Below are positions 33,612 to 44,794 of a DNA stretch of 64,000 nt, piece by piece (the first letter of the stretch is position 1; the number at the start of each line of letters is the position of its first letter). Made by a program: the position numbers and the translations under genes. The stretch is taken from NCBI RefSeq assembly GCF_030035675.1, contig NC_084481.1:233088927-233152926 (forward strand), read 5' to 3'. The notes beneath the pieces were generated by a model. The model was given only the letters and a program-made list of their open reading frames with translations, had not been told where the DNA came from and made no database searches. The stretch is from Rhineura floridana (Eukaryota; Chordata; Lepidosauria; Squamata; Rhineuridae).

Positions 33612-33772
33612 ATCAGAAGAGCCTGGCTGCTGGATCCGGCCACAGGGGCCCCCTCTAGTCCAGCATCCGGTGCCCACCAGATGCCCCAACAGGAAGCCCA
33701 GAGGCAGGGCTTGAGTGCAGCAGCACCTCTTCCCCTCCTGCAGTTTCCAGCACCTGGCCTTCAGAGGTATAC
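33612..33772 (-). mobile_element. CR1 LINE 3' end
   Basis: agaagagcctggctgctgg and ctctagtccagcatccgg on the + strand. Confidence 0.85.
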
Positions 33773-33940
33773 TGTCTCCGACAAGGGAGGTGGAGCATTT
33801 AGCTACTATGGCTGCATTATGAGTGAGGTTATTGATCCTGACCTACCTCACAAGGTCCTGGTAAGGATCATACGACAAGAGCTTTACAAGAAGGATTACA
33901 AGTGCTACGTACCTGCCAAACTGTTTGTCTTTCTTTCCAG

Positions 33941-34186
33941 ATCCGCGCCTTCTTGAACCATTTCGTTGAGGGTGATTACAAGGGGGATCTTCGGGCGATG
34001 CGGTTCCTGTCCTTTAATTCCATCATCAACCCCTGGGTTTTTACCATCCTGCGCCCCTCCGTCCTGCGGCTGATGCGGTCCGTGCTCTGCTGCCGGATGC
34101 CCTTCAGGCCCCGAACTAAGAACAGGCAGAGGCCTGCCCTTGCCAAGCCAAAGCCTGTCGAACATGCTGACATTTGCAGGCAGTAG
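33941..34186 (+). CDS. PTGER2: Prostaglandin E2 receptor EP2, coding exon 2 (TM7 and tail)
   Basis: This exon adds 81 residues to exon 1, giving a 410-residue protein (human EP2 is 358). It opens in phase 0 after ttctttccag with I-R-A-F-L-N-H-F. TM7 reads M-R-F-L-S-F-N-S-I-I-N-P-W-V-F-T-I-L-R-P, then V-L-R-L-M-R-S-V-L-C-C-R as in human EP2. The arginine that contacts the PGE2 carboxylate is kept. The D of the nearly invariant prostanoid DPW motif is N here (AAC), giving NPW. The cytoplasmic tail is short and basic, ending H-A-D-I-C-R-Q at TAG 34184-34186. Family and order next to PTGDR make EP2 secure; the N is seen directly, its effect is unknown. Confidence 0.95.
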   Translation: MRAFLNHFVEGDYKGDLRAMRFLSFNSIINPWVFTILRPSVLRLMRSVLCCRMPFRPRTKNRQRPALAKPKPVEHADICRQ

Positions 34187-34411
34187 CTGTCTCATGCGCT
34201 TGGAGAAGACATTTAGAAGCCCGTCTGTGAATGGCTCCTCAGGGTAACTTCAGAAGCACGACTGGAAGTTGCATTTTCGGGTTGACGTGTCTGCTGGGTA
34301 TCGAAGTGGGCCGCATCCTGCCTGGTCATAGGCTGTCCTGCCTCGATGCAGGAGGATCCTAGCAGTTCATCTGGAAATACTCCGATGACAGCATTAGACT
34401 AAATAGGTGAA

Positions 34412-34608
34412 GGAAGCACAGGAGTATAGAAAGAAGCCTTATCGTGAGTCAGAGTGAGCTCAGTATTGCCTACACTGACTGGCAGCAACTCTCCAGGGTT
34501 CCTCATAAGGGTCTTTCCTAGCCTTACCTGGGGATGCTGCTGAGGGCCGAACCTGAGACCTTCTCCATGCAGAGCAGGTGCTGTATCACTTAGATGGTTC
34601 AACCCTTC
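34412..34608 (-). mobile_element. tRNA-SINE with CR1-like tail, in the probable PTGER2 3'UTR
   Basis: The + strand shows the reversed tail (cctacactgactggcagc) and reversed head near 34.58 kb. Confidence 0.7.
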
Positions 34609-34773
34609 TTTGCAGAGAGGGAGGAAGGGGGGGAGAATTATCTCCTTGAAGAACAGTTCTTTCTTTGCAAAATGCACAGTAATCAGAGGTGTCACGTTTA
34701 CCTGTCCTTCTCTGTGATAAAGCACTGGGGCCGATGCAAAGCAAATGACTCATGCTGTGTAAATGGCTGCTGG

Positions 34774-34779
34774 AATAAA
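34774..34779 (+). terminator. Polyadenylation signal candidate, PTGER2
   Basis: First AATAAA after the stop codon; no strong GT-rich element follows. Confidence 0.35.
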
Positions 34780-34781
34780 AA

Positions 34782-34973
34782 ATGTAAATGTACTGCCTTA
34801 AAGTCAATTCCGACTTACAGCAACCCTATGAATAGGGTTTTCATGAGGCTGAGAGGCAGTGGCTGGCCCAAGGTCACGCAGTGCACTTCATGGCTGTGTG
34901 GGGATTCGAACCCGGGTCTCCCAGGTCTCAGTCCAACACCTTCACCACTACACCACACACTTGAGTATTTACG
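34782..34973 (-). mobile_element. Sauria SINE
   Basis: The + strand reads the reversed Bov-B tail (ttaaagtcaattccgactt), then the CORE-like part (ggcccaaggtcacgcagtg) and the head (gggattcgaacccgggtc). Confidence 0.85.
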
Positions 34974-34993
34974 TTGAGTAACATTTGAAGTGG

Positions 34994-36103
34994 GAAACGG
35001 AAAGCGGGATTGGACCAAGATGAAGGAGGTGTGAAAATTGAAGGGAGAAACATCAGTAATTAAGATATGCAGATGATACCATACTATTAGCACAAACCAG
35101 TAATGATTTGAAATGAATGCTGATGAAAGTTAAAGAGGAAAGCACAAAAGGACTACAGCTGAACGTCAAAAAGACTAAAGTAATGACAACAGAAGATTTA
35201 AGTAACTTTAAAGTTGACAATGAGGACATTCAGCTTGTCAGGGATAATCAATACCTCATTGTTGTTATGTGCCTTTAAGTCAATTACAACTTATGGCGTC
35301 CCTATGAATCAGCGACCTCCAAGAGCATGTGTCATGAACCACCCTGTTCAGATCTTGTAAGGTCAGGTCTGTGGCTTCCTTTATGGAATCAATCCATCTC
35401 TTATTTGGCCTTCCTCTCTTTCTACTCCCTTCTGTTTTTCCCAGCATTATCGTCTTTTCTAGTGAATTAGGTCTTCTCATGATGTCTCCAACGTATGATA
35501 GCCTCAGTTTCATCATTTTAGCTTCTAGTGACAGTTCTGGTTTAATTTGTTCTAACACCCAATCAATACCTCGGCACAGTCATTAAACAAAATGGAGACA
35601 ATAGTCAAGATATCAGAAGAAGGCTAGGACTGGGGAGGGCAGCTATGAGAGAACTAGAAAAGGTCCTCAAATACAAAGATGTATCACTGAACACCAAAGT
35701 CAGGATCATTCAGACCATGGTATTCCCCATCTCTACCTATGGATGTGAAAGTTGGACAGTGAAAAAAGCAGATAAGAGAAGAATCAACTCATTTGAAATG
35801 TGGTGTTGGAGGAGAGCTTTGCCCATACCATGGACTGCGAAAAAGACAAATAATTGGGTGTCAGAACAAATTAAACCAGAACAGTCACTAGAAGCTAAAA
35901 TGATGAAACTGAAGTTATTATACTTTGGGCACATATTGAGAAGTCATGATTCACTAGAAAGGACAATAATGCTGGGAAAAACAGCAGGGAGTAGAAAAAG
36001 AGGAAGGCCAAACAAGAGATGGATTGATTCCATAAAGGAAGCCACAGAGCCACAAGATCTGAACATCGTAATCGACTTGAAGGCACATAACAACAACAAC
36101 AAA
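34994..36103 (+). mobile_element. RTE/Bov-B LINE, 3' part, carrying a nested Bov-B
   Basis: The outer copy continues across a nested insertion: gggataatcaatacctc resumes as aatcaatacctcggcacag. The translation from 35.6 kb gives V-R-I-I-Q-T-M-V-F-P-I-S-T-Y-G-C-E-S-W-T and later G-R-P-N-K-R-W. It ends taatcgacttgaaggcacat plus an aac tail. Confidence 0.9.
35258..35560 (-). mobile_element. Bov-B 3' end nested in Bov-B, 12-bp duplication
   Basis: Opposite orientation to its host copy. The 12-mer aatcaatacctc flanks it exactly at 35246-35257 and 35561-35572. An open minus-strand frame covers the C-terminal Bov-B region. Confidence 0.92.
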
Positions 36104-36868
36104 ATGTTTGAAGCCAGCTCTATGAAGCTGTTTCTTCTCCACCTGTTTCCAGTGACTTCAGATGATATACTGTACCTGCATGAGTGAAGCTGTTTTTGCT
36201 TGTTAGGCAAAGCAACTATCTCCAGATTAGGTTGTGGTTTCTCAAATGAACCTTTAGCTCTGTCATTTACACATTGAAATTAGCGTGTTCAAATTGAGGT
36301 AGGAGATAGGGGTGTAATTTACTAGTGCAAATTATGCACAAAAATGGCCAGTGAGTATAAACCGTTTTAGCAGTTCTCATTATTGCAGCCTAGAAAGCTG
36401 CACTGTGCTCCATGTAAGCGTCTTACATATGCCACTGAAGCTGGTTGTATGAGCTGGCTGTGCATTGACCATCCAAAATATACGTTGTGTGCTGAAAGGA
36501 AGGGTGGAGGCAAAACATGGAGCTTTGAGCTCCTGAAAGGTTGGGTCTTTAAAACAGCTATTAGCCATGATCGCTAATGGAGCCTCCATGTCCATAGGCA
36601 GTTTACCTTTGAATGCAAACACAGCATAGGTGAGATATCACTTTTATGCCCTGCTTGTGATTTTTCAGAAGCATCTGGCTTGCTGCTGCTTGAAATAGAA
36701 CGCTGGATGGGTTGGGGGTCTTGCTAGTCTGATCAGCAAGGCAGTTCTTACGATGGCAGGCACTCCTTTTAACAACTTCCTTTGACCATTAGAAAACTTG
36801 ACAAGTTGGAAATAAAACTGAGCACTTTCATTGTTGTTGTTGCTGTTTTAAAAAAATATCAAGATAAT
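36104..36868. other. Intergenic, no feature recognised
   Basis: No exon of TXNDC16 or GPR137C and no known repeat is recognised. Confidence 0.4.
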
Positions 36869-37172
36869 GGCTTGGATCCTAAATTAATTTAGGGAAGTTT
36901 ACAGAAGGAACGCTTCCTGCCTCCTCTTGCCCCCGGCTGGACCTCCAAAAGGTTTCTCTGTGTAGTCAGTGGCCCGTCTGAACAATATGGGATGTGGGGG
37001 CAATTGCTCCAAACTGGGCTGGGATCCTAAACTAAGGAAGTTCACAGAAGGAAAATGTCCTGTCCCTTCCTTTCTCCCAGGACCCCCTTGCATCCCTGTT
37101 CCACCCTAGTTTCACTTACCCCTAAGCCACAGTTTATTAAATGATGGTTTATTAAATCATGGCTTAGTGCAG

Positions 37173-37287
37173 GTGCAGGGAACCGTTGGTAAACTACAAC
37201 TCCCATCAGCCCCAGCAAGCAAGTCCAGTGGCCAGGGATGATTGTAGCCCAGCAACATCTGGAGGGCCAAAAGTTCACTGCACCTGA
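37173..37287. mobile_element. hAT MITE family A, with inverted ends
   Basis: Ends caggtgcagggaacc and agttcactgcacctg; arms aactacaactcccatcagcc and gattgtagcccagcaacatc. Confidence 0.75.
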
Positions 37288-37359
37288 TGTAGCAGTCTAA
37301 TAAATTTAGTGGATGGTGCTATGTGCAAACTCCACCCGGCAGCTTAACTATTATTTGTT

Positions 37360-37680
37360 TATTGCCAACAAACCATGATCTGAAGCCATGGTTTGCTGTT
37401 GGCTTAGAAACCTTTTTTTTTTTTTTAACTGTGTCTTGGTATTATATGTGAACACAGCACGCTTCCTTTAACCATGGTTTGTTTGACCACATTACTCCAG
37501 ATACTCGCCAGGCTCAAAGGCGCAAGGCAAGAGCAGCTGGAAACAGACCAAGCTTTGGAGAGATAAGCCATGGTTTGTTTGATCATCGGTCAGACAGCTC
37601 ATGGTTAATTTGTTTTTTGCTAAACAAACTGGCTTAAACAAACTATGGCTTAGTGTTATGTGTGAGTCAGGCCATTGTTT
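37360..37680. repeat. Unclassified repeat (family H) with catggttt palindromes
   Basis: Multiple direct and inverted catggtttg / caaactatgg motifs. Probably a decayed DNA transposon, but the ends are unclear. Confidence 0.35.
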
Positions 37681-37784
37681 GGGAGGGCTCCCCAACCCTC
37701 CACCCTTTGGGGGGTGCAGGTAGCTACAAAGGGGGTGAGGGGGTGGGAAACTTTCATTTCATGAACCTCATTAGGATCCAAGTC

Positions 37785-37908
37785 ATTGTTTTTACATGAT
37801 GCTGCATACTATTTGTATAATCTGTATACTGTTGTAATCCACCCTGTGACCTGATGGTGAAGGGCAGGCAAGAAATCTTATAAATAAACAAAATAAATAC
37901 ATTTGCAA
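37785..37908 (+). mobile_element. L2-like LINE 3' end
   Basis: gttgtaatccaccctgtgac, then aagggcaggcaagaaatc and a taaataaacaaaataaata tail. Confidence 0.5.
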
Positions 37909-38059
37909 TGATGTAGCTGGGGGAGGATTTGCTCATTTGAGATTATTTTTCTGTTTCAGAAATATTTAAGAAAGAGTTTTTTGGGGGTCTTTTGCGTTGT
38001 TTTCCTTACATTCCCTTCCTATTCCCTTCGCTCCTCCCTGTGGCTTTCAGAAGATAAAA

Positions 38060-38260
38060 ATAGTGCGGTGCTGACATCTGCCCTCCGATTTCTCAAAGGT
38101 TTTCTTCCCCTGAGAAATAAGCTTCCTTCTATTTTTCTGCCTCACTCTACTGGCACTTGAGAATTTGCTTAGGATTTCTTTGGAATTTCGATGGATGTGC
38201 AGTATTGAGCTGCACGTACCATTGCAAGGTGGCCAAGGGTGTGTGTGTGCTTTTCTTTCC
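38060..38260. repeat. Unclassified dispersed repeat (family E), second copy
   Basis: Shares ttgagaattt, tttcgatggatg and attgcaaggtggcc with 23.16-23.23 kb, in the same order. Confidence 0.45.
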
Positions 38261-39209
38261 AGTTAACATTTCTGCTGCAGTCTGCAGCCTCCTGGCTGCC
38301 CAGGGTAGCCTGCTGAGGTCTTCTTCTCGGCTTTCATTGAAATGCAGGTTACGCTGGAAGGCTGCAAGGTGCAGGGTCACAATGGAGATAGAATGAAATA
38401 AAGGAGGCTCACAAACACCCCTCGGCCCCCTCCAAAGTCAAGACTGTGCATCAAAAACCCAGCACCCCACCCATGAGAATTTCACCAAAAATTTATCTCC
38501 CCTTTCATAATTTGAGAATGCAATTCGTTTTCTCATTAATTGATGGAGAACAGTCGAGGGAAAAACAGGATAAATGTTCAGCCCCTAGATGAAAAAGGTA
38601 TGTGTGTCAGAATAAGGTATACTACTTGCAAAATGCAACTTTGCTTCACATACCATTTTGACTGAGTTATCCTGGGACAGAATTCTGTATGTTCCTGTTT
38701 GCACAGAGTGTCTCTTAAGCCCTGCACATATGAAATCAAATGCACCATAACATGGAAAATTTGCAAGCCTTACTACTATATACAGCATTTCTGTTTCACA
38801 AGAAATGATATGCATCCTGATGGAAAAGTATATGGGGAGTGAGTTGTCTGTATGAAAGTAACCAGCATGGGGTGCTTCCAGATGGGGGGTTAATACTGCA
38901 GACTGTACAGATATTGCAAACAGGTTGGTTTTTAAAAAGAAAAATCAGATTTTTGCTGGAAGGGGTTAACCCAGATTAAACATTTTGATGATGACGGTCA
39001 CGTTGTGTGGATGCTGCAAAAAATAAAAAACCAGCCTGCATGAAGAATACCCATCCCACAATAAAACAGCTGTGCAAAGATGGGGTGGTTTTATTTTGTT
39101 TTATTTCTGTATCTAATAAAAAATATTATAAAGAGTTGTCTCCACAATTCTAACTGTGTCCCAAAAGGAGAAGGGAGGAGGAGAATTCTGCTTCCAGATT
39201 GTCAGGAAA
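38261..39209. other. Intergenic, no feature recognised
   Basis: No exon or known repeat recognised. Confidence 0.35.
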
Positions 39210-39310
39210 GAGGGAGCCAACCTAACATCTTGCAGAGGAGCGTTCCACAACTCCAGGATGGCAACCGAGAAAGGCCTTCTTGTGTAAAGACCAAGCTGGT
39301 CTGCACATGA
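39210..39310 (-). mobile_element. Degraded L2-like fragment
   Basis: gcgttccacaactccagg and gcaaccgagaaaggcc resemble the reversed end of the L2 ORF. Confidence 0.4.
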
Positions 39311-39516
39311 GATGCAACGAGGCAGATATTCATTGGTAGCTCATCAGCTTTGGGGAGGTTCATAAGGAAAGAGGTGTCCCCTGGGACATCTTGGTCTCAG
39401 GTCATCTCAGGTTCATTGGGCTCAAAGGGAACACACCTGTAAGTTCCCCAATGCAGCACTGCCCCAGGCGGCTCCAGCTTCTCTTACTTTGTCTTCCTGC
39501 CATCTCCCTGACACTA

Positions 39517-39693
39517 GGTTTGCCAGGTTCCTGGCCTGAGACTGATCCTGTATCTTTAGGAGAAGAGAAAGTCAGCCAAGTGCAGGTGTTCTTGCTACAA
39601 TGTAATGGGAAAAACCACAAGGTGGAATTCTTCCTTCCCCCTGCACAACTTTTAAAGATACAGAGGACCTCTTGGAAGCCGGGCCTGGCAACA
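39517..39693 (+). mobile_element. MITE family I, full unit
   Basis: Runs from ggtttgccaggttcctgg to gggcctggcaac with short inverted ends (tgccagg/cctggca). Other copies lie at 41.06 kb (minus) and 50.38 kb (inverted dimer). Confidence 0.7.
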
Positions 39694-39944
39694 AACTCTT
39701 CTATAAAAGCAGCCTGGTATTTTAAAACAATGAAAGTAATCTTGCCAGGATTGCAAGACTGGATGGCAACCCTCCTGTATAAATGTTCCCTCCTTTATAG
39801 CATAGTTCCCAGGTTACAGGAATCCAGTCATGCTGCAAGTTGAGAAAGATCTTCTCTTACAAAAGGAAACCATCCGTCATAATTTGATGACTCCTAATGC
39901 CCAGGCACAGGGTCCCTTTTCTTTCAAGAGCCTTCCCCAAACGG

Positions 39945-40500
39945 ATGCCTTCCAGCTGTTTTGGACTACAACTCCTATGAAGGCTGGGGCGGAAGGCAGC
40001 CGGAGTCCAAAACAGCTGGAGGCCTAGGGATGAGAAAGGAATCCAATTCTGTTCACATTTAAAGGTGAACTTACCTAGTTCATGCTTTCAGAAAGAGAAC
40101 CAACACACAGCCAGCCTTCGAAATTTGCCCTTCCCTGAATTTTGCAGTGATTTTCTCCAGCTGAGTAACATGGTCAAAACTGCATATCCTGGGGTAGAGT
40201 TTGCATAAAAACGCATATATCAATGACAATAACATACAACAATGCTTTATATTGGGGAAACTGCTCTGAAAAAAATTATACTAGGCAAAATTGCATGTAT
40301 ATTTGAGGAAATTTGCACTAAAATGCTGATGAATTTCTGAGGACTATTGTTGTTTTTAAAAGAAAAAATCACAGACTGGTGTGAAATGTTAAGAACTTAA
40401 GATTGGAAAAATGAGAAACAGGAACCAAAATTGGCAGATTAACCCATCCCTGCAGAGGGCACCAGGTTGGAGACTGCTGCTCTAAAGCAGTTCTAGAGAT
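39945..40500. mobile_element. hAT MITE family A split by family J
   Basis: The left part (gttttggactacaactcc ... aaacagctggaggc) ends at 40023. Its normal continuation (agagggcaccaggttgg) resumes at 40453. Confidence 0.7.
40024..40452 (+). mobile_element. AT-rich element family J inserted in family A
   Basis: Termini tagggatga and catccctg are inverted. The interior has degenerate ~30-bp steps (gcatatatcaatgac, gcatgtatatttgagg). The flanking 8-mers (ctggaggc / cagagggc) agree at 5 of 8 bases. Confidence 0.6.
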
Positions 40501-41055
40501 GCTTTGCTTAGGAGTAAATTCCAGTGATCTCTTGTGAAATTTCCAAGTAAGCGTGTGTAAACTTAGGCTGACACCATAATGCCATTTCAAAAAGAAATAA
40601 TACTACCAGGCAGATTGTGTATTTCTGTACACTGTAACAATATTTACAACTGTATACTTTGGCTACCATTAACCTCCAGGCAGTGTGTGGCTCCCAAGAG
40701 TGAGAGGTCATTAAATACAGAATTGCAACAGGCCTTTATAGGGGAGTGGCTTGGCTGTCGGCCAGTTTCCACAGGATGTGCTCTGGCCTTTGTAAATGTG
40801 GGTGGGCAGGCGTCGAGCAATATCGAGCACCCAGCACAGTTGTCTCTTGGCTGATTGAAACATAAAGTGTTGCTTACAGTTGTGATAAGGGAGAGCTATG
40901 GTTATCCTCTTCGTATGCGATGTCACATTTCATCAGAGGGGGGCCAGAGTCCAGCGCAGTGATGGTTAGCTGGCAAAGTGCCTATCTTTATGAGGTGGAG
41001 AGAAAGCTGGCATTTGTCAAACTAATCCCCAAGAGAATAGCCTGGTTTGCACATA
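40500..41055. other. Intergenic, no feature recognised
   Basis: No exon or known repeat recognised. Confidence 0.35.
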
Positions 41056-41059
41056 ACAC

Positions 41060-41222
41060 TAAGGCATGTGTTCTGTATCTTTAAAAGTTGTGCAGGGGGA
41101 AGGGAGAATTCCACCTTGTGGTTTTTCTCATTACAGTGTTGCAAGAACACCTGCACTTCGCTGACTTTCTCTTCTCCTAAAGATACAGGATCAGTCTCAG
41201 GCCAGGAACCTGGCAACCCTAC
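41060..41222 (-). mobile_element. MITE family I, minus orientation
   Basis: The + strand reads ttaaaagttgtgcaggggg through ccaggaacctggcaaccct, the reverse of the 39.5-kb copy. Confidence 0.7.
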
Positions 41223-41294
41223 GATCTTGTTGTTTTTTCAAATATTTATATAAAGCCCCTAATCACAAAGTATCTTTAAATCATACATGGTCTG

Positions 41295-41735
41295 GTCTGT
41301 GAATGGAGGAGGAATTCAATTCAGTTCCATTTAAAGCCAGATCTATCAAATTTGCACTTTCCAAAGCAATATGAGAACTAAAACAACAGTCATCCTTCAA
41401 AATTCGCACTTATCTGAATTTCTCCAACCAAACCATGTTTACAAAAATGTTTACAAAAATGCACATATTGGGAAAGTACATAAAAATGAATGTATTAGGG
41501 AAAATAACTTACAAAAGTGTTACATTAGGATAAATTGCAAAAATGTGTACATTAGTGAAAGCTCAATACAAAAATATGTATATTATGAGAAATTAGCACT
41601 AAAATGCTGAAGATTTTTCTTGAGGATTTTTAAAAAACAACAACACAAAATTGCAGCAGAAATGTAGAGAACTGAATTTAAGATTGGAAAAAGGAGAAAC
41701 TGGGATAACTGAAATAGATAGAGCCTTCCATCCAG
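41295..41735 (+). mobile_element. AT-rich element family J
   Basis: Same order of phrases as 40.03-40.45 kb (ttccatttaaagccag; gagaaattagcactaaaatg; gaatttaagattggaaaa). Confidence 0.6.
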
Positions 41736-41869
41736 AGTGTGGTCAGTTATATCACACCAAGAATATCCACTGTTACCATCTCATCAGTTCTGTTTTTATG
41801 CCAATATATAATAATCCATCGGTTTTGTTGAAAAGACTGAATTGTTAGTTCTTTCTTCCCTAATCAGTT

Positions 41870-42575
41870 TATTATTATGCACAGTTATAAGATGGGGAAT
41901 ACTTGGTTCAGCAATACTACATGCGAGAAGGATCTTGGGATTGTTGTTGATCACAAGCTGAATATGAGCCAACAGTGTGATGTGGCTGCAAAAAAGGCAA
42001 ATGCTATTTTAGGCTGCATTAACAGAAGTATAGTTTCCAAATCTTGTGGAGTATTGATTCCTTTCTATTTGGCACTGATTAGGCCTCATCTTGAGTACAG
42101 CATCCAGTTCTGGACTCCTCACTTTAAGAAGGATGCAGGCAAACTGGAACAGGTTCAGAGGAGGGCAACAAGGATGATCAGGGGACTGGAAACAAAGCCC
42201 CATGAAGACAGACTGAAAGAACTGGGCATGTTTAGCCTGGAGAAGAGAAGACTGAGGAGAGATATGATAGCACTCCTCAAGTACTTCAAAGGTTGCCACA
42301 CAGAGGAGGGCTGGGATCTCTTCTCGATCGTCCCAGAGTGCAGGAAACGGAATAATGGGCTTAAGTTGCAGGAAGCCAGATTTCGACTGGACATCAGGAA
42401 AAACTTCCTAACTGTTAGAGCCATACAACAATGGAACCAATGACCTAGAGAGGTAGTGGGCTCTCCGACACTGGAGGCCTTCAAGGGGCAGCCGGACAGG
42501 CTGATAATTCCAGCGTTGAGCAGGGGGTTGGACTCAATGGCCTTATAGGCCCCTTCCAGCTCTATGATTTTGCTT
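41870..42575 (+). mobile_element. CR1 LINE, ATTCTATG-tailed subfamily, 3' part
   Basis: An open frame of 188 codons (41877-42443) encodes the C-terminal part of CR1 ORF2 (E-K-D-L-G-I-V-V-D, R-P-H-L-E-Y-S-I-Q-F-W, V-Q-R-R-A-T-R-M-I-R-G). The 3'UTR ends near ttccagctctatgatttt. 5'-truncated. Confidence 0.85.
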
Positions 42576-42814
42576 ATAACCTTCACAATTCTCTTATCTA
42601 CTGATCAATTTTATGGACATTATTGTTTCTCCAGGATTTTGCCATCCTCATCCTTGCAGTTATCAACAAATGAGATGCCAGAACCCTTTGATCTTTCCTT
42701 ACCTGCCAATTAATTCCTTCTACCAACCTTGTGGTTGGATTCAGCTGCAAACTATATCTCATTTTTATACAGCCACAAGAGTGGCTGTCTACTAGAGCCA
42801 GCATGGATTTTTCA

Positions 42815-43565
42815 CATTTATTTATTTTATTTTATTTATTATCATTATTTTTACCCCACCCTTTCCCCAAAACTGGAACTCACGGCGGCTTTCAGATAAA
42901 AGAACACATATAATTAAAAACATACACAAGTCTAGATTAAAATAGAATTAAACCATTTACAGTATTAAAACCATTCATACATACAGTTAAAATAATTCAA
43001 ACTCATTTTAAAATAATACACTTCGACAATAGCAATGCAGCACCCTTCAAGCCCTGTCCTTAACAGCCTTTAGTTCCAAAGGCTTGTTGGAATAAAAAAG
43101 TCTTTGCTTGCCGACGGAAGGACTGCAAGGAAGAGGCCATTCTTGCCTCCCAAGGAAGGGAATTCCAAAGCCTCGGGCAGCCACCAAAAAGGTCCTATCT
43201 CGTGTCCCCACTAGTTGTGCTTGTGAGGACGTGAGTATTGAGAGAAGGGCCTCTCCTGAGGATCTCAGGGCCCGGGCAGGCTCATATAGGGAGATACAGT
43301 CTGACAGATAGCCTGGACCTAAGCCATATAGGGCTTCATAGGTCATCACCAGCACTTTGAATTGCGTCCGGAAACAGAGTGGCAACCAGTGGAGCTTTTG
43401 TAACAGGGGAGTCGTATGGTCCCTGTAACCAGCTCCAGTTAACATTCTGGCTGCAGCACGTTGCACCAACTAAAGTTTCCGAACAGTCTTCAGAGGCAGC
43501 CCCACATAGAGCGCATTACAGTAATCTAAATGGGATGTAACTAAGGCATGTGTCACCGTGGCCAG
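42815..43565 (-). mobile_element. L2-like LINE, 3' part
   Basis: The minus strand encodes V-Q-R-A-A-A-R-M-L-T-G-A-G-Y-R-D-H-T and L-H-W-L-P-L, typical of the end of L2 ORF2, and ends in a tttatttattttattttattt (reversed) tail. Confidence 0.8.
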
Positions 43566-44110
43566 ATCAGACAGCTCAAGGACAGCTCAAGGAACGGGCG
43601 CATTCTTCCATGTTACATTGAAAATACCTCCCATGCCATTCTAATGCTTCCCATAAGCTCATTTCAAAACAAAACCTGACAAAACTTATAGTCCTGAACT
43701 CAGAAACGCTTGCTTAACAACCCTCTAAGTTTTCATGGTGATACAGAAAACAGTCAGAGAGAATCAAGAGTTCAAAGTGTAAAAAAGGGGGGGGGGAACC
43801 AGACCCCTGTTGGACTTTTTTATCAGTGTTCTCATAATTTGTTGAAATTAATTAAAAATCAACCATGTTCACAGAGTCCCTGTAATCCTATTACTGACCT
43901 TACCCTATACTCTGACCTTCATCTTCTGCAGTTTAAAAGGTTAAAAAAAATGCCTGGCTGATTTTTAATGAAGTTAAGAAAATTAACATTGGAGTCTATG
44001 ATAGCACAGGAATGCTCAGTAAGAACCAACTGTCAGTGTTCTAAAAGCCAGACTCACAGCTGTTTGATTTGGCTAATCAAGGGCCACACCCATGCCAGAC
44101 CTTTATTTCA
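43566..44110. other. Intergenic, no feature recognised
   Basis: No exon or known repeat recognised. Confidence 0.35.
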
Positions 44111-44205
44111 CTTGAAACAGTCATGACTTCCCCCAAAGAATCCTGGGAAGTGTAGTTTGTGCTGGGATGCCTGTCAAGTGAGCGGCTACAGCTACCAAAA
44201 AACTC
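44110..44205. mobile_element. MITE family G, partial
   Basis: cttcccccaaagaatcctgg, then aagtgtagtttgtgctggg. Confidence 0.55.
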
Positions 44206-44432
44206 CCATGATTTTCCAGGTTCTGATATAATTTATCATGAAAATCAGTGCTAAACTTGCACTATATTCCACTAGAATTCCAGAACTAGCTTGCTCATCA
44301 TGTGAAAGATCAATACACAAATTACCAGGTAAGAAATCATCAGAATAACGGAATAAAGTGTAACATGAAAGCAGCTGCCACCAGCCATTTTCAAGTGGCC
44401 TATGGGGGAAAATGTTTGAGAGCCACTGTTCT
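44206..44432. repeat. Possible hAT remnant
   Basis: Ends tgtttgagagccactg at 44431, which looks like a hAT terminal repeat, but no left end is visible. Confidence 0.3.
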
Positions 44433-44794
44433 AGAGGATAGTGAAGTTGGACCTGTACTGGCTTCTCTAGCCCAGTGAAGGGTGCCTCACCTCAAGAGCA
44501 TTCTCACATTGCATGAAATACCCACGAGGTAGCATGGGTGAATTCTCAGTTTGCTCAGACTGCCAATCCCAATTTAAAGTGGTCAACGGGGAGAACTTTG
44601 TCTTTTGAAACAGGGTGGCCATATATCCTACTTTACAGAGGGCATTTCTCTGTTTGGAGGCATCCCCTGTTGAAGGGGCTGTCCAGTCCAAGTCCAGTTT
44701 GAAGATGAAAACCCCTAAGAAGGGAGAAGGGGGGGTTGAAGTTTCCCACCAATTGTTAGCAATGACACCTTGCTGCAATGGCTGTGTTTGACGT

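Larger units (their letters stand above)
22355..33940 (+). other. PTGER2: PTGER2 intron (11.6 kb)
   Basis: The donor gtgagt is at 22355 and the acceptor ttctttccag ends at 33940. The intron sits at the end of TM6 in phase 0, the same place as in PTGDR. It holds about 20 repeats listed separately and three repeat-poor islands (about 28.26-28.62, 29.93-30.12 and 30.40-31.08 kb). Confidence 0.9.
34187..34780 (+). other. PTGER2: Probable PTGER2 3'UTR
   Basis: Follows the stop codon and includes an antisense tRNA-SINE at 34.41-34.61 kb. The first AATAAA is at 34774-34779, just before a minus-strand Sauria SINE. Confidence 0.45.

Noticed and set aside
36380-36640. Possible TXNDC16 or GPR137C exon
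   Set aside because: The short frames on both strands show no thioredoxin or transmembrane pattern and no paired splice sites.
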